Positions 1 through 10,262 of a DNA stretch of 64,000 nt are shown piece after piece. Numbering within the stretch: the stretch's first letter is position 1; each line of letters opens with the position of its first letter. Source of the stretch: Diploscapter coronatus (lineage: Eukaryota > Nematoda > Chromadorea > Rhabditida > Rhabditidae); contig OZ038422.1 of NCBI GenBank assembly GCA_964036155.1, positions 26,559,201 to 26,623,200 on the forward strand. Direction: 5' to 3'. The notes beneath the pieces are model-generated. The model was not told the origin of the DNA. It worked only from the letters and a program-made list of their open reading frames with translations, and did no database searches. Made by a program: the position numbers and the translations under genes.

Positions 1-51
1 AGCCTGGTTTGTCGAAATTTTAATTTAAGAATAATAGAATTCAATTTTAGG

Positions 52-1323
52 CGCTACTGGATTACCTGGGTTTAGTTTATCTAGATCTAACTTATTGAAT
101 CTCAAATTCAGATCTAAAGGCGAAAAGGGTGGTGAGGGCCTACCAGGAGGTAAGTGAAAGCAAAATCTAGAAATCTAAATTGCTATTTTAGTAAACGGAC
201 AACCAGGTTAAGATATCTTGAAATTATGCACCTAAAATCAATTTATTCATGGATTCGAATCTAATACAATTATTCTATAGGTCCCCCAGGATGGTAAATT
301 CTATTTAAATTTAAACTTTCTGAATTTAACAATTTAAGGCCCGGTGGCAAGGGAGAGGACGGACTGCCAGGAAGAGTGAGTTTTCTTTTTCAATCTCAGA
401 AAACAAACCTATAGATTTTAGCCCGGTCAGTTATTCAAAAATTTGTACTTCTAATATGATTAAATTTCATGATCCCCCGGTTTTCCCGGAAAGAAGGTTT
501 GATATTTTAAATTTGAAAATAAGTCTTTTCCTCTTCTAAATCTAAGGGCGAACCAGGTGTCAGTGGAATTCCGGGCGTGGCAGGTATGATTAAATGACTT
601 ATTAGTTTAGTTTAAAAAATAATAATCCTAGGAGTTATGGGTGAAAGAGGAATGCCAGGGTAAGCTGGTGTTCGCGAATTTTTCCAATTTTTAAATTCAG
701 AGCACCCGGCCCTCAAGGCATGATTGGTCCTATTGGGGTGAGTTCATAAAACCGTTGTCTAAAAATTCGAATTTTAGCCCCCCGGCCAAATCGGTTTGTC
801 AGGCTCGAAAGGAGAGGTATTTTAATTTATTATTTCTAAATTTAATTTAATTAAATTATTTCAGCAAGGTCCCCCAGGATTTCCAGGTTTTTTTCTCAAT
901 TATTATTTTTTTAAACTTATTATTCATGTTTAATTCTAGGAAACAAAGGAGAGACTGATAAGTTTATTCTATTTACTTTTGTAATGATTATTTATTTTTA
1001 CGAAAAGACGGACTACCTGGTATGCGTTATTATTTGGAAAATTTAAAGGCTCAAAAAAATGCTAAAAAAAAAGTAAATAGGTCTACCCGGTTGGCTGGTG
1101 AACGATAAGGGATATTGTATTTTGGCTCTGGGTAATTGCCCTCCAGCTTTCACTCAGATAGGAGCGTATCAGGTAAATTTAAAATTAAATACTAATTTTA
1201 AGTTTTAAATTCCAGACCCACGTCGATAATTATCGATTCGGCGACTATAGTCTAACAAAAACTGCAGGAATCGGTGGAAATGAAGAGCAATTTGCCCTTA
1301 AAGTTCACGCCTGTTGTCGATAA
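52..1323 (+). CDS. collagen, Gly-X-Y repeat protein, 3' part
   Basis: This is the 3' part of a collagen gene that starts left of the window. Small exons encode Gly-X-Y triplets such as GEKGGEGLPG, GKGEDGLPGR, GEPGVSGIPG and GLSGSKGE, so the product should form a triple helix and be secreted into cuticle or extracellular matrix. The last two exons encode a non-collagenous tail of about 60 residues. It has single cysteines in the GYCILALGNCPP stretch and a terminal HACCR before TAA at 1321-1323, likely used for disulphide linkage. Exons are extremely short, many 12-40 nt and one apparently 4 nt at 422-425. Two junctions do not follow GT-AG in frame: an acceptor reading CAT at 468-470, and the junction between about 955 and 1009. 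I do not recognise the subfamily. The tail is not a type IV NC1 domain. An AATAAA overlaps the stop codon. Confidence 0.75.
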
Positions 1324-2038
1324 TAAAGCTTTTAATGATTAGAAAGTTACCTTCATAAAAATATTCGTGCTTTAGAAGGATTCTTTTATTCATTATCAGA
1401 AAAACTTACCTTCACAAAATGTTTCAGGTTCAGATTTTCAACAAAAAAAATCAGAAATGATGTCAGGTTGCATGCAGATGGTGGTATTTTGCATTGTCAC
1501 ATGCGACTTTTCGCCCTTTTTTCCTCTTCTTCTTTTCAACGCGCTATTTTGTCATTCGCTAACAGATTTCCCAATGAACTTTGCTGCGTAGTCGAGTGTT
1601 TTCGAAACATAGGCCAGCTGTCTTCGAGTTCTAACTATAAGCCATCCGGCCCAGCTATATTTGGATCTCACTTTCTGGAAAGTTATCCCCATTTCTAGAC
1701 ACATTTGAATTTTCTATTTAATTAAAAAATACTATTTTTATACAGATTTGCAGATTGTTGATAATATTTTAGTTTTTTTTTCTATTTAAAAATCGTAAAA
1801 TTCGAAATTCGAGGTTGAGAATCAGATCGGAATCATTTTTCGACTCCCACTCTCTGTCCCATGTCTGTATTTACCTTTGTTATCTCTACCGACATTTCTC
1901 TCTTCCTCTGCAAAACGTGATGAATCATGCTCAACACATCATAACTTACGTATATAAACTTCCTAAGGCCCTAATTATTCATGACATTTTAAATTGATTT
2001 ATTGGTTTTCTATCATTTTCTAGGTCTATTCTAATTTC
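1324..2038. other. intergenic, no gene seen
   Basis: This AT-rich spacer lies between the collagen stop and the 14-3-3-like gene. It has open frames of 60-76 codons on the plus strand, but they show no family similarity and no convincing splice pattern. It probably holds the collagen 3' end and the promoter of the next gene. Confidence 0.5.
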
Positions 2039-3133
2039 ATGTCTCCGTTCTATAACTACAAATCATCATATCTATTAGATATGGAAGAGCGAGAAAAAGA
2101 GCGATGTGTTTCGAGGCTAAAATTCCTGTCGAAATTCTACATCACCGTAATTGAGGTAAGTGAAATTAGCATATCCATTAAAGATATTTATTTTTATGCG
2201 AAACAAACTCAAATGATCTCGGCTGAATCCAAGTTTCTAGCGAACCGAGATGATATGATCTCATACAGAGAATGGACCACCTCTAAGATCAAGGTATACT
2301 ATAGCTAATAATCTATTTCGGATTACTGTAATGTTTAGATCTGTGAGCTTTATGAATGCTGGTTGAGAGAGCTCCTAAGGATGTCAATAGCTAATGACCC
2401 TTTGGCCCAGAGTACGTCCTTGTTAATGAAGGCAGACTGTTACTGGTTCATAGCGAAGATGAATAGAAAAGGTAAAATTTGCACTTACTTTTATAAAGAT
2501 CAGCCTTAAATGATGAAAATCAAGCTTTTTCATTAGTACGAAATAACATTAAACAACTTCTTGAGCATAGAATATGAAACTGAATTTTTCTTCTAAGATA
2601 TAAATAGTGTAGATCAGCTTTTCAAAGGTCTAAAACACTTTATTTTCAGCAGCCGACTGCATCTATTCTAATTTTGCTCAGGCTACCGTATGTCTGGAAG
2701 AAATCCTACGTCTTTGTGTAGACTCTCTACCAACGAATAACGCATTCTATCTCTATGTCATTGAGAAGCATAGGAAGCTAATTAAGGACTACAGAAAGGC
2801 CTTAGGAGAAAGGTGATTAAAGTAATTAACTCAGGGTTAATTATCCTAATTAAGTGCATTCTCTGGATTAACGAAACACATTCCAAGCACCATGTCTGAA
2901 TACGACATTCACAAGTGCAGAGAGTCAGTCAGGATCTCTAATTATCACATAAACAGAACAGGTAATTATCCTAGTTAATCAACCTAATTATCTTAAATAT
3001 TCTAATTGCAGCCTCAGATAGGATATCGAATCATTCATTCGACTCGAGTAGCTCAAGTTCGATGGAAAAGAAGACACATCGACACTCTAACGTTGTTCGT
3101 CTTTCAAAACTGTTCGCCAACACTGCAGTCTAA
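2039..3133 (+). CDS. divergent 14-3-3-like protein
   Basis: Six exons join in phase: to 2155, 2234-2293, 2339-2471, 2650-2812, 2855-2961 and 3012-3133, with TAA at 3131-3133. They give 233 residues from ATG 2039, or 219 from ATG 2081; I cannot choose between the two starts. The middle aligns by eye with 14-3-3 helices: SLLMKADCYWFIAKM matches the family's FYLKMKGDYYRYLAE region, and the fifth exon resembles the last helix. 14-3-3 proteins are dimeric adaptors that bind phosphoserine peptides. Here the positions of the pocket residues Lys49, Arg56, Arg127 and Tyr128 (zeta numbering) appear to read Asp, Trp, Trp and Phe, so phosphopeptide binding is probably lost. The C-terminal tail is serine-rich, then basic. 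The assignment rests on weak similarity; an unrelated all-helical protein is possible. Confidence 0.55.
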
Positions 3134-3290
3134 AGTTCCGCCCGCAAAACCATGCTCCATTATCGATTTTCTTTCATGCATAATCACACTATTATGGGTT
3201 TTTTTTACGAATTTAAGCAATCTGATCTCGAATAATTTATTGATTAAACCAGCTTCTTCAATTAATTTAATTAACTAATTAGATCATAAA

Positions 3291-3296
3291 AATAAA
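3291..3296 (+). promoter_or_regulatory. AATAAA poly(A) signal
   Basis: A canonical hexamer lies 158 bp after the stop of the 14-3-3-like gene. It falls in the short convergent gap before the end of the minus-strand SMNDC1 gene, so the two 3' ends lie close together or overlap. Confidence 0.45.
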
Positions 3297-3325
3297 CGAA
3301 AGTTTTGAAATTCAGAAGATGTTCA

Positions 3326-4980
3326 TTAGAAGAGGGAATCCATCGCGCCTCTGAAATTAAAATTTGTCATCTTTTTCTTGATTAAAATACTTTCTTTCTT
3401 TTTTTTTAAATCGACAAATATTTCTAATATTTTTGTACCTGTAAGTACGGAGCTGAAATTCGTTGGCCCTCGAAGAAATCGTCGTTTCTCGCTTCAGTCC
3501 TGGAAAAATGAGGATTACTAGTTGATAATTCTATGCTTTTTTTTTCTTTTCTTCATACTATTTTCAGATTTAGTAAAAGTGGTTTAAAAAAAAATTGAAA
3601 GATACCATGCGACGGACCGTCCTGAGATGACGCAGTGGCAGTGACTTTCTTGAGGCCCTGAAATTTTTTCTTTTGGAAAATACACTAATTTTTTTTTAAA
3701 TCAAAGACACCATTTTTCCAATAAAACTCGCTATCTTCCAGAAAATACGTCACTTTTGAATTAGAAGATAAGCTGCTTCTTGTGTTGAAAAGTGTAGTAC
3801 TTTTTCGAAATAAAGTGCGTATTGTGTAAACTTCGACCTTCATTCCCTTGTGGATGGCCTTGTTGTTGAATTTCTGCCAGCTGGTTTTCTCCTGCTCTTT
3901 GACGCTATCGAGTTCCTTCCGCTTCAGCTCCTTCTTCTGCGCCCGCTGTTTACGGCGTTCCTTCTCCAGCTGAAAGTACGGTAATCAACTTTAAAGAAAA
4001 ATAGAATACAGTAATCTTTTTTCAAATAAAAATACAGTAATCCTATCTTCAAACAATTATTTTTTAAATTAAAAGTCCCACATGCCACTCCTTCTTGTCG
4101 CCCTTCTTGGTCTTGTCGAACACGTAGTTCTTCTTCTCGACTGTGAAGTTCTTTCGTTGATTCTCCGGAGGCAGCTGTAGCTCCGAAGTATCGACGATGG
4201 TCTGCTGCCCGCTGGCTGGAAGTTCAAATCCCATTAGAGGGCTGATTTTCTACCAAGAATAGGAATTTTGATTTATTTTCAATTAGATTGGATTTTTATC
4301 GACGATCGAACAAAAACGTACAAATGAACGTGATTGCTGCTCCAGCCGGAGTCAAACTGTCAATTTTGGCCATGACACGGCGTCCATCAGGGAGTGGAGC
4401 CATCACTCGTTCGCCAACCTAAAAAAGAGCTCAATAAATCGATAGAAAAGCTATACGAGTTTTCGGGGAAAAATCGATAAGTTACAGTAATCCCGCGAAG
4501 GAATTACCATACCGTCCAGATGTGGTTGTTCGTCGATTGGGGCAAAGACGCAGAACTGCTGCCCACCGAACCGTCTCCACCCGCAGAGGCATCGGCCTTT
4601 AGGTCTTCCTGAGTTTTACAAAGTTAGCATATTCACTAGAGAAAATGTTGCTTTTCACAAATTTGTAATTTTTGGGGAAAAAAATCGAAAAGTTTCCACA
4701 GAAAGCATGGTTCTTCTGGTTGAAATTTTTGTTAAAGTTACCTGTAGCTGGATAATCTCTTCCAGACTCGACTTCAGATTCAGCAGCTCCTCGTTATCGG
4801 GGTCTCCCAGCAGAGCGGCCTCGACCTAGAAAGAGATATTAAATCCTGTTTTTTCAAGAGATATGCGAAATCCCCCTTCCAAATGACATAAAATTCATTT
4901 TTTCGAAGCGTATATGAAATCGAATTTACCTGCTGAAGTTGCAGCTTGAAACTAGTGAGTTCCTCATCGATGTTGGACAT
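3326..4980 (-). CDS. SMNDC1/SPF30 Tudor-domain splicing factor
   Basis: This is the survival-motor-neuron-related factor needed for spliceosome assembly (tri-snRNP recruitment), acting in the nucleus. On the minus strand, exons at 4980-4930, 4825-4742, 4608-4513, 4418-4322, 4215-4082 and from 3969 downward, then two more, end with a 25-nt exon at 3350-3326 with stop TAA. The N-terminal helix MSNIDEELTSFKLQLQQ is followed by the Tudor domain (VGERVMAPLPDGRRVMAKID). Next comes the conserved block KKGDKKEWH and a charged helix with SWQKFNNKA, as in animal SPF30. The last about 45 residues do not match the vertebrate C-terminus. A TTTTTCAG acceptor lies 6-7 bases before the ATG and is likely used for spliced-leader addition. 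The gene is divergent from the RPRD1 gene, about 515 bp apart, and convergent with the 14-3-3-like gene. Confidence 0.88.
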
Positions 4981-5495
4981 TTTTTCTGAAAAATAGAAAA
5001 TTAGATTGCGATCACGGGGATAAAAAAAATCAAAATATGACCCTACTCTATAATCCACCCTCTCACCATGGCAGCCTTTTTAAAATTCATCAGTTTCTTT
5101 CCCTATACTCCCTAACCCTAAAGCCTGGCGAATTTTGTCAATGGTAGTCACAGTGAACTGGTCAATTATACAGGGAGCCAGAAAAAATCGATAGCAAAAA
5201 CGAAACCACTGCCAATACGATATTCAATTGCAAAAGTGTGCAAAGAGTCACGCCCACTTTTATAAATAAAGTGAATCTCAGTTCGTTTATTATTTTTTTT
5301 AATTTTCGTTCTAAATTGTTTTCTTTTCGGTATTTTTTGGAAAGTTCATACATTTTTAAATCGAAATAGAGTTGAAGACAAAGGCGATCTTTAAGAACTT
5401 TCAGAAATAACGAATGAAAAACTTGCATTTGAAGTGAATTTTCGGTTTATATATTTTTCGTAGAAAAGAAATTAATCTGTTATTTGAGGCGAAAA
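4981..5495. promoter_or_regulatory. divergent promoter region SMNDC1 / RPRD1
   Basis: These 515 bp separate the two divergent start codons and must hold both promoters. I see no defined binding site. An 88-codon open frame on the minus strand (5428-5162) with hydrophobic stretches lies inside. It has no recognisable family and was not called. Confidence 0.45.
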
Positions 5496-7207
5496 ATGGG
5501 CTCGACGGGGTTTTCGGAGGAGTCGCTGCGCGGAAAACTGGCAAAATTGACGAATCAGCAGGACTCGATCCAGACGCTGACCGCCTGGATTCTCCACCAC
5601 CACGAGCACCACCAGGCCATCGTTCAGAGCTGGCATAAGGTCAGTTTTGTGACCTTAAAATAATAGAAATCTGTAGAAAGTAATCATATTTTCTAAATAA
5701 GTGATATAAAAACTACAGGGAAAATAAATTGTCATATTCTTCCGACAGAATAAAAACTATAGAAGAAAGAACTTGGAGGAAACATTTCAGGAGGTCCGCA
5801 AAGAGTCGAGTCAGCACCGGATCATCACCTTGCTTTACCTGGCGAATGACGTCGTTCAGAACTGCAGGAAGCGATATCCCAACATAAGGGACTCCTTCGG
5901 ACAGTCCATCGAATCCGCTATGAGGTTATTTCTTCTAATTTTCTCCTCTATAAAGTTCATCTATCATCGCAGTTTTCAAATTATCTCACTTTAAGAATAG
6001 GCGAACCTTCCAAAAATGTCATTTTTCTAATTTTGATTTTTTCAGACACGCCTCCCGAATTCCCGGTCCAGAACTGCAGCGGTGCATGGAGCGACTGATC
6101 AACATCTGGAAAGAGCGCGAGGTCTTCGCACCCAACATTTTGAAGCGGTATCTTTAATTTCCTAAAAAATTAAATGAATAAAATTCCTTAAAAATCAATT
6201 CCAGCTTCGAAGAGGCAATTGGAAAGCGCAAACCGCTGCCGTTGAATGCGTCTCTGACACCTAGTACCTCTAAGTTTCCGGATTCTATCAGGGTAAGGGC
6301 GAAAAGGATAGATTTATGCCTTAAAGACCTGAAATTTTTTTTTCTGAATTTTGCTTTTCTGTCAAAAATTTCCGAAAAACAAGATCCGAATTTCATAAAT
6401 TCTCCCTGATTCGACATATCCGGATATCTGAAATCCTTCCTTTTTCAGGTCATCTCCCCTGCTGACGAGTACAACTGGGAGGCGATGGCCAATAATGCGA
6501 ACGAGGTGCTCGAGTCGCTGCGCAAACTGATGGATCCCGCCAGTGCGGATGGGGAAATCAGGTGGGGGTTTCATATATTCTTTTTAAGGAAAACGATTTA
6601 ATATATCCTTGTTTAAAAAGATTTGATATATCTGTATTTCATATGTCCACCAAAAATTTCTAGGCATCGCATCTCCACATATCCAGAGGCGATCGCGAAT
6701 CCCGCTCTGCTGACGGACATTCGTTACGAACAGCAGGCCGACGCTCTGTTGGAGAAGAACGGAGAGGCCAGTCCCATTGTCAGAGACTACTGTAGGAGGT
6801 AGAATATCTATTTTAGAAAATTATTGGTTTTTGTAGAAATTCAAAAAAAAAAAATCTCCAGAAAATATATTTATTTGAATCTGTATGCAAATTTCTCTTT
6901 CCAGACTCGGCGAAGAAGTTCTGGAGAGGAGAAACCTGCAAAAGCTGCTGGACTCGCTGCTCTCAAATTTGCGAATTGCCGTCGACTATCAGGAGAAAGT
7001 TCTGAGGGACATCAAACGAAAGGAGGACAGGTTGAAGAAGGATCGAGAGGAGGTGAATTTTTTTAAATACAAATTCAATAATTTGCTTAATTGCAGACCC
7101 AAAAAGCCTTTGACTCTCTACCGGACCTGAACGCAGAGGCCCCCATGAACGATGTGCCCCTGCCTTCCCTGGAGAGACTCTTCGACCTGGACGTCGTTGC
7201 GGATTAA
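5496..7207 (+). CDS. RPRD1/CIDS RNA polymerase II CTD-interacting protein
   Basis: This protein has a CTD-interaction domain (CID) followed by a coiled coil, the architecture of RPRD1A/B and nematode CIDS proteins. Those proteins bind the phosphorylated RNA polymerase II tail and help set Ser5 dephosphorylation and termination. The CID runs from about residue 5 to 140: SIQTLTAWILHHHEHHQAIV, then HRIITLLYLANDVVQNCRKR (the conserved LYLANDVVQNC helix), then LINIWKEREVF. The C-terminal helix includes LRIAVDYQEKVLRDIKRKED, as in RPRD proteins. Exons join cleanly across short introns. Start ATG 5496 gives MGSTGFSEESLRGKLAKL and stop TAA is 7205-7207. It is the first of four same-strand genes. An 18-bp tandem repeat begins four bases after the stop. 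Confidence 0.9.
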
Positions 7208-7823
7208 ACAAGGATTTCAAATATCCAAAGGATTTCAAATATCCAAAGGATTTCAAATATCCAAAGGATTTTGTATACCCCTAATTTTGGGTAAGAGTCA
7301 CTTTCGGGAAATGCCAAATTCGGAGCATAACATTTCTATTTGATCCAGAAAAAAATATTTCAAAATGGCTTATCAGAAATTTCCCGGAAAATAAGCTCGA
7401 GCCGCTCACATTTATATCTTCCTTTTCACTTATCCTGTTGTTTATTTTTTTTTTTCTAAAGTCCATTGAAATTCGAGTTTTCTTTCTTTATTCGATTTTT
7501 TACCTGTGGTCCGTCTATAAAACTGTTGATTTTTACCTTTTATCTGTACAAAAAAGTTGTCAATATGAGGGGCTTTTAATTTTATTCAGCTAGCATGAAT
7601 ATCTGAAAAATGTAAAATTCCTGAAAACGGCCTATATATTTACTCAAAGAGCGGGTTACTGTAGCTTTTCGTTAATATTTCCGAATTTTAAGTTCGATAT
7701 TAAATGTCTATCCTATTTTCCACTTTTTTCTGGTGAAAAAGATCGCTTCGGCATCTTGAGATATCTGAAATTTTAGGTGATTTCTGTTTTTCGTTTTTAA
7801 CCCGGACAACTTTTTCAGCGAAA
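7208..7823. other. RPRD1-DRG2 spacer
   Basis: This 616-bp spacer contains the 18-bp tandem repeat near its start and otherwise AT-rich sequence. A TTTTTCAG at 7811-7818 precedes the DRG2 start codon and probably accepts a spliced leader. No further gene was seen. Confidence 0.5.
7211..7264. repeat. three-copy 18-bp tandem repeat
   Basis: Three identical copies of AGGATTTCAAATATCCAA lie directly after the RPRD1 stop, with a partial fourth (AGGATTT). Each unit contains a near-palindrome GGATTTCAAATATCC. This is very close to the GGATTTCATATATCC motif found in introns of several genes in the window. Confidence 0.95.
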
Positions 7824-10045
7824 ATGGGCATCGTTGAGAAGATCCAGGAAATAGAGCGCGAGATTTCGCGAACTCAGAAGAACAAGGCCACCGAATATCA
7901 CCTGGGAATTTTGAAGGTAGGGGATTTCATATACCTTCTTTTTAAGAAAAGGATGTTATATATCTTCTTCCTCTTTCTAGGAAAAACTCATATTTTCAAA
8001 GAGGGATTTCATATATTCTGCTCAGACTTGGGACTTTTCCACCGCAACTGCGGTGCGGTGCGGTGGTCAAATTTGACCAAAAGTCCCAAGTCTGATTCTG
8101 CTTTCAAAAATCCATTTTTCAGGCGAAATTGGCAAAATACCGTCAGCAGTTACTCGAGCCATCCGGAAAGGGTGGCGGCGGGAAAGGCGAAGGTTTCGAT
8201 GTGATGAAAAGCGGTGATGCAAGAGTGGCTATGGTAATTAATTAATTAATTAATTATCCTTTTAATTAGGGTAGTTAGATCTGAGATAATTACCCCAATT
8301 AACTGGTTTAATTTGCTCTAAATAAGGTTGGTTTCCCCTCCGTCGGAAAATCCACTCTTTTGTCGTCGCTGACATCGACGCATTCAGAAGCGGCCAGCTA
8401 CGAATTCACGACGCTCACGTGTATTCCGGGAGTTATTAGTTACCAGGTTTTTTTTCGATTTTTTATTTTCTGAAGATAAAATAAAATTTAAATTTTCAGG
8501 GCGCAAATATCCAACTGCTTGACATGCCAGGAATTATCGAGGGCGCTTCTCAGGGAAAAGGTGAGGCTTTCGATGATTTTGTGCGGATTTAAAGAACATT
8601 TTCAGGAAGAGGAAGACAAGTTATTGCTGTCGCCAAGACCGCTGATTTGATTCTGATGATGCTGGACGCTGGAAAGAGCGATATTCAGAAGGTACGATTT
8701 TAAGAACTCTACTTCGAAACAAAGCCCTAGAAGGATGATATCTCGAATCTTTTCCCGTAAATTCTATTCTTGGGTCTATAATTTTCAACTTTCAGGCCCT
8801 CCTCGAAAGGGAGTTAGAAGAAGTTGGAATTCGACTAAATAAACAGCGGCCCCATATTTATGTCAAGCAGAAGAAGGTATTTCAATTATTTCGTGTTAGA
8901 AAAAGAAACAATTTAAAAGATAAAATTTTATTTATTAAGATTTGCTATTTTCGGGAAAATCTAATTTTCAGAATTTTTATAAAAGAAAAAACTTCTAATT
9001 TTCAAAAGAAAACTTTGATTTTTAGAATTATTCGTTTTTCCGGAAAGTGAATTTTTCATTTTTCAGGTGGGCGGCGTCAAATTCACGCATACCGTGCCCC
9101 TCACTCATTGCAACGAGAAAATGGTGATGAACATCCTGCACGCCTACAAGATCTTCAACGCCGACGTCGTCTTCAGGGAGGATTGCACGTAAGTTCTTAA
9201 TTTATCAAAAAATCGCTCTTTTTCACTTCTATTAGCATTTATGTCAATTTTATTAAGTGCAACTTCCGACCCCCCTCTTATTTATGAGAACAAAATTGGT
9301 TTTTCTTATTCCAGCGTTGATGAGTTTATCGATGTTCTGCTGGGGAATCGCGTCTACCTGACATGCCTCTACGTCTACAACAAAATCGACCAAATCTCCA
9401 TTGAGGAAATCGATCGATTGGCCAGGTATACTGGAGATTTTTTAGGGATTATTGTAATGCTTTAAATATATTCGGACTTTAAAAAATACTATCTCTTCTT
9501 CAAAATTATTAATGTCTCGAAAAAGATTACAGTGATGTTCAATAACTATGCTAATTTTCCAAATATTACGGTATTCTTTTTCCAGACTGCCCCACCACGT
9601 GGTGATTTCGTGCGAGATGAACCTCAATATGGACTACCTGCTCGAGAAAGTCTGGGAATACCTCGCCTTAGTCAGGGTCTACACCAAAAAGCCTGGAAAT
9701 GCGCCGGATCTAGGTTTTTCTCTATTTTATTTTATTTTTCAAGGTTAGGTTTCAGGCCCTGAGGACGGTATCATTTTGAGAAAGGGCGCTACGATAGAAC
9801 ACTGCTGTCACGCGCTGCATAGGACGCTGGCCAGTCAATTCAAGTAGGCTTTAACCCTGAAATAAAAATAATTAACTTCAAGAAACTTCAGAACTTGAGA
9901 AATTCATTTCTTGCTTCACAATTTAATTTTGAACTTTCCCAGGTACGCTATTGTCTGGGGCACTTCGCCTAAATTCTCACCGCAAAGAGTTGGAATCCAC
10001 CACAAACTCGACCATGAAGACGTCATTCAAATCGTCAAAAAATAG
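7824..10045 (+). CDS. DRG2-type developmentally regulated GTPase
   Basis: This is an Obg-superfamily translational GTPase of the DRG2 group, cytosolic, which in animals acts with partner RWDD1/DFRP2. Exon 1 is 7824-7916 and exon 2 is 8123-8233. Motifs in order: N-terminal helices [18 protein letters not shown], the linker with [17 protein letters not shown] typical of DRG2, and the P-loop GFPSVGKS at about residue 70. They are followed by switch [15 protein letters not shown]3 [19 protein letters not shown]4 NKID, and a C-terminal TGS domain ending [20 protein letters not shown] and EDVIQIVKK. Stop TAG is 10043-10045. All GTPase motifs look intact and the length fits the family (about 365). 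A 74-bp foldback element sits in intron 1. Confidence 0.95.
8022..8095. mobile_element. 74-bp foldback element in DRG2 intron 1
   Basis: The ends TCAGACTTGGGACTTTT and AAAAGTCCCAAGTCTGA are perfect inverted repeats. The element is flanked by identical TTCTGC hexamers at 8016-8021 and 8096-8101, as expected of a target-site duplication. The GC-rich centre (about 8040-8067) can also fold. It is too short to code for anything, so it would be a non-autonomous miniature element, or simply a stable intronic hairpin. Confidence 0.65.
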
Positions 10046-10262
10046 AATCTACATTGTTTCTGAAAATTTAGGGCGATTTTTGGAAATTGGGTATCAGTCA
10101 ACGTGAAATTCGATTTTATTGTTATCATTTAAGTGCTTGTTGAGTTTCAAGAAGATTTTATCTGAATCCTTTTATTTTCGAAGATTTCAAGCGTCTGAAA
10201 CGCTGAGATATTTTTCCAATTTTTATTTATTTTTTAATATAAAAATTTTTCAGGTATGTGAA

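Noticed and set aside
5162..5428. 88-codon minus-strand ORF with hydrophobic stretches
   Set aside because: It lies in the divergent promoter region. Composition is as expected for AT-rich DNA, with no family match and no splice or start support.
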